Below, in pieces: positions 59,758-64,000 of a stretch of DNA of 64,000 nt (its first letter is position 1; each line of letters opens with the position of its first letter). Source of the stretch: UBA7683 sp964397855. Its GTDB lineage: Bacteria > Patescibacteriota > Saccharimonadia > Saccharimonadales > UBA7683. The notes below the pieces were generated by a model. That model was not told where the DNA came from, ran no database searches, and saw only the letters and a program-made list of their open reading frames with translations. The position numbers and the translations under genes were made by a program. The stretch is taken from NCBI GenBank assembly GCA_964397855.1, contig CAYNKQ010000003.1:20573-84572 (forward strand). The letters are read 5' to 3'.

Positions 59758-61047
59758 ATGAAAGTAGCGATTGCAGGATACGGTCAAGAAGGTGAGGCTA
59801 ATTATCGGTATTGGCAGGCCCTCGGCGCGCAAATAGCTATTTTTGATGAAAAAGAACCAACTTGTGAGGTGCCCGAAGATGTTGAAGCCCATATTGGACC
59901 CGAGGTTTTTTCGGATCTGAAGGGGTTTGATCTTGTCATTCGAACGGCGGGCCTGAGTCCTGAGAAAATCACTACTGACGGAAAAATATGGTCCGCAACT
60001 AACGAATTTTTTAAACAATGCACGACTCAGATTATTGGGGTAACAGGTACAAAAGGGAAGGGAACCACAGCCAGCTTAATTGTTGAAATACTACAGGCGG
60101 CCGGAAAGACTGTCCATCTGGTTGGAAACATTGGGTTACCAGCGCTTAGTCTACTTTCAAAAATTGAACCTGAAGATATCGTTGTATTTGAGCTTTCTAG
60201 CTTCCAGCTGTGGGATCTTGAAAAATCTCCGCAAACTGCAGTGATCCTTATGATAGAGGCGGATCATATGGACGTGCATACTTCAATGGAGCAGTATATT
60301 AGGGCAAAGGCCAATATCGGTATACACCAGACACCCGAAGATCTGCTGATATTTCACCCAGAAAACACATATTCGGCAGAGGTTGCGAGTCTATCTCCAG
60401 CGCAAAAAAGGCGCTACTGTACTCCTGAGGGTGCTTATATCGCTAAACCTGATCCTACTCTAAAAATCGAAGGAAACGTTATCTGCAGTACTGCTGAAGT
60501 TGGACTTCTTGGCGAACATAACCTAGAGAACATCTGCGCAGCTATTACTGCAAGTTGGAAGTACACCCAAAATATAGATGCAATTCGGAGAGCAGTTACT
60601 GCATTTAAGGGGTTGCCGCACAGATTACAGGCAGTGTATGAGCGCGACGGGGTGGTGTATGTTGATGACAGCTTTTCATCTGCTCCGGGGGCAACAGTTG
60701 CTGCGATTAAGTCATTTACGCAGCCAGAAATCTTGATTTGCGGTGGGTTTGACAGAGGCCTTGATTACACTGAACTTGCCCAGTCGATTGTTGAGCAACA
60801 AAATATTAAAAAAGTTGTACTCATGGGGCAGACTGCTTCAAGTATTGCTGGGTCTTTGGATTCAGTTTTGTTCAAGCAATACGAATTATGTGAATCTACT
60901 AACTTTAGTGAAGTGATTGGTATAGCCCAGAGTTACGTTGAGGCCGGTGATGTGGTCTTGCTAAGTCCGGGTTGTGCTAGTTTTGATATGTTCCAAAATT
61001 TTAAGCAACGCGGCGAGCAGTTCGCACAGATAGTGAGGAGCTCATAA
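59758..61047 (+). CDS. murD: UDP-N-acetylmuramoyl-alanine glutamate ligase
   Basis: A 429-residue Mur ligase with the ATP site GVTGTKGKGTTASLI, the LLGEHNLENICAAI segment and YVDDSFSSAPGATVAAI plus DRGLDY at the C-terminus. It adds glutamate to UDP-MurNAc-Ala. Because murL overlaps its stop codon, it may be the MurD2 type that adds L-Glu rather than D-Glu; that is inferred from the context. Confidence 0.9.
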   Translation: MKVAIAGYGQEGEANYRYWQALGAQIAIFDEKEPTCEVPEDVEAHIGPEVFSDLKGFDLVIRTAGLSPEKITTDGKIWSATNEFFKQCTTQIIGVTGTKGKGTTASLIVEILQAAGKTVHLVGNIGLPALSLLSKIEPEDIVVFELSSFQLWDLEKSPQTAVILMIEADHMDVHTSMEQYIRAKANIGIHQTPEDLLIFHPENTYSAEVASLSPAQKRRYCTPEGAYIAKPDPTLKIEGNVICSTAEVGLLGEHNLENICAAITASWKYTQNIDAIRRAVTAFKGLPHRLQAVYERDGVVYVDDSFSSAPGATVAAIKSFTQPEILICGGFDRGLDYTELAQSIVEQQNIKKVVLMGQTASSIAGSLDSVLFKQYELCESTNFSEVIGIAQSYVEAGDVVLLSPGCASFDMFQNFKQRGEQFAQIVRSS

Positions 61048-62372
61048 TGTCATCTAACCCCTATGTGTCGCCATATGAAACGTTCGTTTTTGAGGATTAT
61101 TCGTTTGATATCAATACGCACGTAGCTCGCTTTCGATATAGCTTTGACGGTGTACGCATGTTTACCGAAACAGTAGAGTTCACAAAGTACCTGCCAACAG
61201 CAGGCAAGAACAGCTACGACATTGATCTACTTGATGCAGCGCTCCGACTCAGCTTTTACCTTGCTGGAACTTCGTACTATAAAGCATTTCCAACCACTAA
61301 GGTTCTATTCAAGGCTGGCCAGCCCGATCAAGGTCAAGCTGACTTTTTACAAACGGTGTATACCCAGGGCTTGAGTCAATTCATTTTTGAAAATGGCCTC
61401 ACAGTGGAGAATATTGCAGTATTTTCAGCCGAAGGCTATGAAAAAAATCAGATTGGTTATAGCGGGACAGGTGCGCTTGTGCTTCAGAGTGGTGGTAAGG
61501 ACTCTTTGCTGCTCGCTTCTTTGCTTGAAGAAAAGGAAAAAACGTACACACCCTGGTATGTTGGTTCTAGTTCAATGCACCCAGGAGTACTCGACACACT
61601 TGCATCTAAGCTATCAACGGCTAATCGCCAGATTGATATACCCGCCTTGACCCAGGCCGGTCAAGAGGGGGCGTTAAATGGACATGTGCCGGTAACGTAT
61701 ATAGTTCTTAGTTACGCACTCATAGCCGCAATCTTACAGAACAAAAATACAATATTAGCTTCGATTGGAGCCGAAGGTGGAGAGGCGCATGAGTTTGTTG
61801 GTGAGTTAGCGGTTAACCATCAGTGGTCAAAAACTTGGGAAGCTGAACAGTTGCTTGCGAACTATGTGAAACAGTACATATCTGCAGATATTAAAATTGG
61901 CTCACCACTACGACAGTATTCTGAACTTGCTATAGCCAAACAATTCGCCACTAAGGCTTGGGATAGGTTTGGCCAGGAGTTCTCTTCTTGCAATCGAGCA
62001 AACTACGAACAAGGCGCAGATAACCAGAAGCTTCGTTGGTGCGGTGAATGTCCAAAATGTGCAAATAGCTATTTGCTGTTTGCACCGTTTGTTGAGCCGG
62101 CTCAGCTTAAAGGCCTATTTGGTGGTCAAGATTTATTTGCCAAGCCACTACTCAATGAGACGTTCAAGGGGTTACTGGGGATCGACGGTGTCATGAAGCC
62201 TTTTGAATGTATTGGCGAAGTCGGAGAACTCCGACTTGCATACCATATGGCCAAGAAGAACTTTGGCTCGGCTTACGCAGATCTGCCGTTTGATGTGCCC
62301 ACCAGCAACTTCAAATACAAGAAATTGCTGCCATCCCAGGCCTGGGCCAAACAGATACTGGCCACGGTATAA
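61047..62372 (+). CDS. murL: MurL-like UDP-MurNAc-L-Ala-L-Glu epimerase
   Basis: A 441-residue protein with VLQSGGKDSLLLASLLEEK (an ATP-pyrophosphatase-like loop), ASIGAEGGEAHEF and a C-terminal cysteine cluster RWCGECPKCANSYL. This fits MurL, which with MurD2 replaces glutamate racemase by converting terminal L-Glu to D-Glu. Its ATG overlaps the murD stop (TAATG), supporting a joint role. Confidence 0.8.
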   Translation: MSSNPYVSPYETFVFEDYSFDINTHVARFRYSFDGVRMFTETVEFTKYLPTAGKNSYDIDLLDAALRLSFYLAGTSYYKAFPTTKVLFKAGQPDQGQADFLQTVYTQGLSQFIFENGLTVENIAVFSAEGYEKNQIGYSGTGALVLQSGGKDSLLLASLLEEKEKTYTPWYVGSSSMHPGVLDTLASKLSTANRQIDIPALTQAGQEGALNGHVPVTYIVLSYALIAAILQNKNTILASIGAEGGEAHEFVGELAVNHQWSKTWEAEQLLANYVKQYISADIKIGSPLRQYSELAIAKQFATKAWDRFGQEFSSCNRANYEQGADNQKLRWCGECPKCANSYLLFAPFVEPAQLKGLFGGQDLFAKPLLNETFKGLLGIDGVMKPFECIGEVGELRLAYHMAKKNFGSAYADLPFDVPTSNFKYKKLLPSQAWAKQILATV

Positions 62373-62380
62373 TTAATAGC

Positions 62381-63439
62381 ATGTACGACCTTACAAAGCA
62401 TATTCAAAAACTTCAACTAGCGGTTGCTAAAGTCTGGGAAGAGCTTGGTTTTTCTGAACGTGTAACGAAGCTAGAAGAATTAAATCGTGCGGTAGAGGAT
62501 CCAGAAATCTGGAAAGACAACCAAAAGGCGCAGGATATATCCAAACAGCAGTCTAAACTGCAGGCTTCGTTAACGCCGTGGGTTGACCTGAAGGCTAAGT
62601 TAGCCGAGCTACTGGAACTTACTGAGCTAGGCGACGAATCTTTGCAGCCAGAGATTGAGAAACAACTTGATCAAACACGAGCGCAACTCGATGCCCTAAA
62701 AGAGGATTTAAGGTACAACGGTCCTTACGACGATCACGATGCAATTTTACGACTCCACGCCGGAGCCGGTGGGGTAGACGCCATGGATTGGACAGCTATG
62801 CTCGAACGCATGTATCTTCGTTGGGCTGAAAAAGACGGCTATAAAACCGAAGTTATTGAAGAATCCACTGGCGACGAAGCCGGTATAAAATCCGCAGTTA
62901 TTTCAGTAAGCGGGGTCAATGCCTATGGAAAATTACAAAGTGAACATGGAGTTCATCGACTCGTGAGGCTCAGCCCTTTTAATGCCGACAATCTTCGCCA
63001 AACGAGTTTTGCTATGGTTGAGGTTTTACCTCAAATTGATGCTCCAGATGAAGTTGAAGTAGATGAAAAAGATCTGCGCATAGATGTATTCCGCGCTGGG
63101 GGCCATGGAGGTCAAAGTGTTAACACAACCGATTCTGCTGTGCGCATTACACATATTCCAACAAATATTGTGGTTTCAATTCAGAACGAACGCTCACAGC
63201 TTCAAAACAAAGAAACTGCAATGAAGATTCTCCGTTCAAAGTTAGCTCAGCTACAAATAGAACAACACGCTGAAAAAATAGGAGAACTGAAAGGCCCGAA
63301 TCAAGAGGCTGCTTGGGGTAACCAGATTAGAAACTACGTACTGCACCCATACACACTCGTTAAAGACACTAAAACTAAATTTGAAGTTAAGGATGCCGCC
63401 AAAGTACTCGATGGTGACCTGGGGCCGTTTCTTCGTTAA
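62381..63439 (+). CDS. prfB: Peptide chain release factor 2
   Basis: A 352-residue class I release factor with the SPF tripeptide (RLVRLSPFNADN) that reads UGA/UAA, and GGQ in AGGHGGQSVNTTDS. It is encoded in one frame, without the in-frame TGA and programmed +1 shift found in many prfB genes. Confidence 0.96.
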   Translation: MYDLTKHIQKLQLAVAKVWEELGFSERVTKLEELNRAVEDPEIWKDNQKAQDISKQQSKLQASLTPWVDLKAKLAELLELTELGDESLQPEIEKQLDQTRAQLDALKEDLRYNGPYDDHDAILRLHAGAGGVDAMDWTAMLERMYLRWAEKDGYKTEVIEESTGDEAGIKSAVISVSGVNAYGKLQSEHGVHRLVRLSPFNADNLRQTSFAMVEVLPQIDAPDEVEVDEKDLRIDVFRAGGHGGQSVNTTDSAVRITHIPTNIVVSIQNERSQLQNKETAMKILRSKLAQLQIEQHAEKIGELKGPNQEAAWGNQIRNYVLHPYTLVKDTKTKFEVKDAAKVLDGDLGPFLR

Positions 63440-63442
63440 ACT

Positions 63443-64000
63443 ATGGCTGCAGAAAAATCGCCAAGGGCTGTGGTATTTTGGAACACTTGGTACAGGGCTG
63501 ATCCCGGTAAACAGCTGGACTATATCACAGAGCTCAGAGGGTGTCTTGAGTCTGAAGGATTTGCGAACCCGACATTTTGCCTCTCTGAAGTAACTAGCGG
63601 TGCGGCTGGTGGGCTTTTGGAGCTGCTTCAACAAGATGGTTTTAGCACCTCATATCGCCCAACAAGTACAATCAAGGACTTCGGGGAGGGCCTTTGTTTC
63701 GCCCAGGCTGGTCCGATTAACGAAGCTGACTTCACTTGTATGGGCACTGCTCGAGCAATTGCTAATACTAAAACTCGATGGCTCGGGAAGATTGATGCAG
63801 GTTCTGATCAGATTTTTTCAACACATGCTTCGTACCCACACCCTACAAGTGAAGAGCAAGCTTTGATACAAGACGCAGTCCGACTGGGTCAAGGCTCACT
63901 TGATTTAGGCGGCGTGCAGGTACTGGGTGGTGATTTTAATACTGTGGTTGGAAAAAGTCGATTTATCGACAAGATTGAGGCGGCGGGCTTGCGCAAGGTG
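63443..64000 (+). CDS. Endonuclease/exonuclease/phosphatase-fold protein (partial)
   Basis: An open frame from ATG 63443 to the window edge (186 codons, no stop). It begins MAAEKSPRAVVFWNTWYRAD, has SEVTSG where the family has its catalytic Glu, and QVLGGDFNTVVGKSRF near residue 164, the GDFN metal motif of EEP hydrolases. The 3' end lies outside the window. The substrate could be DNA, RNA or a phospholipid. Confidence 0.75.
   Translation, partial: MAAEKSPRAVVFWNTWYRADPGKQLDYITELRGCLESEGFANPTFCLSEVTSGAAGGLLELLQQDGFSTSYRPTSTIKDFGEGLCFAQAGPINEADFTCMGTARAIANTKTRWLGKIDAGSDQIFSTHASYPHPTSEEQALIQDAVRLGQGSLDLGGVQVLGGDFNTVVGKSRFIDKIEAAGLRKV

Noticed and set aside
1..64000. CRISPR arrays, rRNA and tRNA genes
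   Set aside because: No spaced direct repeats, no rRNA signature segments, and no cloverleaf with matching arms were seen anywhere in the window by eye.

Overview
The window reads as a chromosomal segment of a small-genome bacterium of the Candidate Phyla Radiation (Patescibacteria), most likely a Saccharibacteria (TM7)-type episymbiont. This placement is an inference from gene content and style: an information-processing core, peptidoglycan genes, few biosynthetic genes, short intergenic spaces, many start codons lying only 5-12 nt behind a -10 hexamer (leaderless mRNAs), and unknown membrane and exported proteins. RF1 and RF2 are both present and TGA is used as a stop, so the standard code applies.

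Layout. 1-4.7 kb: a diverged intergenic repeat, a T-box-like leader, a GNAT gene and ileS. 4.8-12.1 kb: metallopeptidase, rplU, parA-parB, lepB, an LCP cell-wall ligase, a membrane protein and HtrA. 12.1-19.5 kb, mostly minus strand: a second repeat copy, prmC, TrmH-type methylase, P-loop kinase, prfA, an FHA-like protein, rpmE2 and a VirD4-like ATPase. 19.8-30 kb: ABC exporter, unknown genes, rpsB-tsf-frr, polyprenyl synthase, uppS, site-2 protease and a CPBP protease. 29.4-43.6 kb: proS, greA, lysS (fused to an AlaX editing domain), lysA, hydrolase, MacB/FtsX-type transporter, serS and hpf. 44.2-45.9 kb: a strikingly G+C-rich membrane protein gene that looks imported. 46.2-48.8 kb: secA. 48,802-54,364: a complete transposon. 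54.4-64 kb: pentapeptide-repeat protein, ATP-grasp protein, M16 peptidase, murD-murL, prfB and a partial endonuclease/exonuclease/phosphatase-fold gene.

The most striking system is the 5,563-bp transposon. It has perfect 28-bp terminal inverted repeats, a perfect 8-bp target duplication (CGGTCAAA) and an IS1595/ISXO2-type transposase. Its cargo is a whole diversity-generating retroelement (DGR): a two-TM anchored C-type-lectin/FGE-like target protein whose 3' end is the variable repeat (VR), an Avd-like helper, a DGR-type reverse transcriptase, and a 159-bp template repeat (TR). VR and TR differ at 16 positions, and all 16 are adenines in TR. The intact ends and target duplication indicate that a protein-diversification machine has moved as ordinary transposon cargo.

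A second unexpected theme is control of aminoacyl-tRNA synthetases. Upstream of proS, lysS and serS lie tiny leaderless ORFs carrying clusters of cognate codons (LPLPTPA, KAVIKTK, RSSGS). For proS and lysS the ORF is followed by mutually exclusive antiterminator and terminator hairpins, the arrangement of classical ribosome-mediated attenuation. ileS instead has a T-box-like antiterminator module with a TGGTACC bulge. These are predictions from reading the sequence; no folding or homology search was run.
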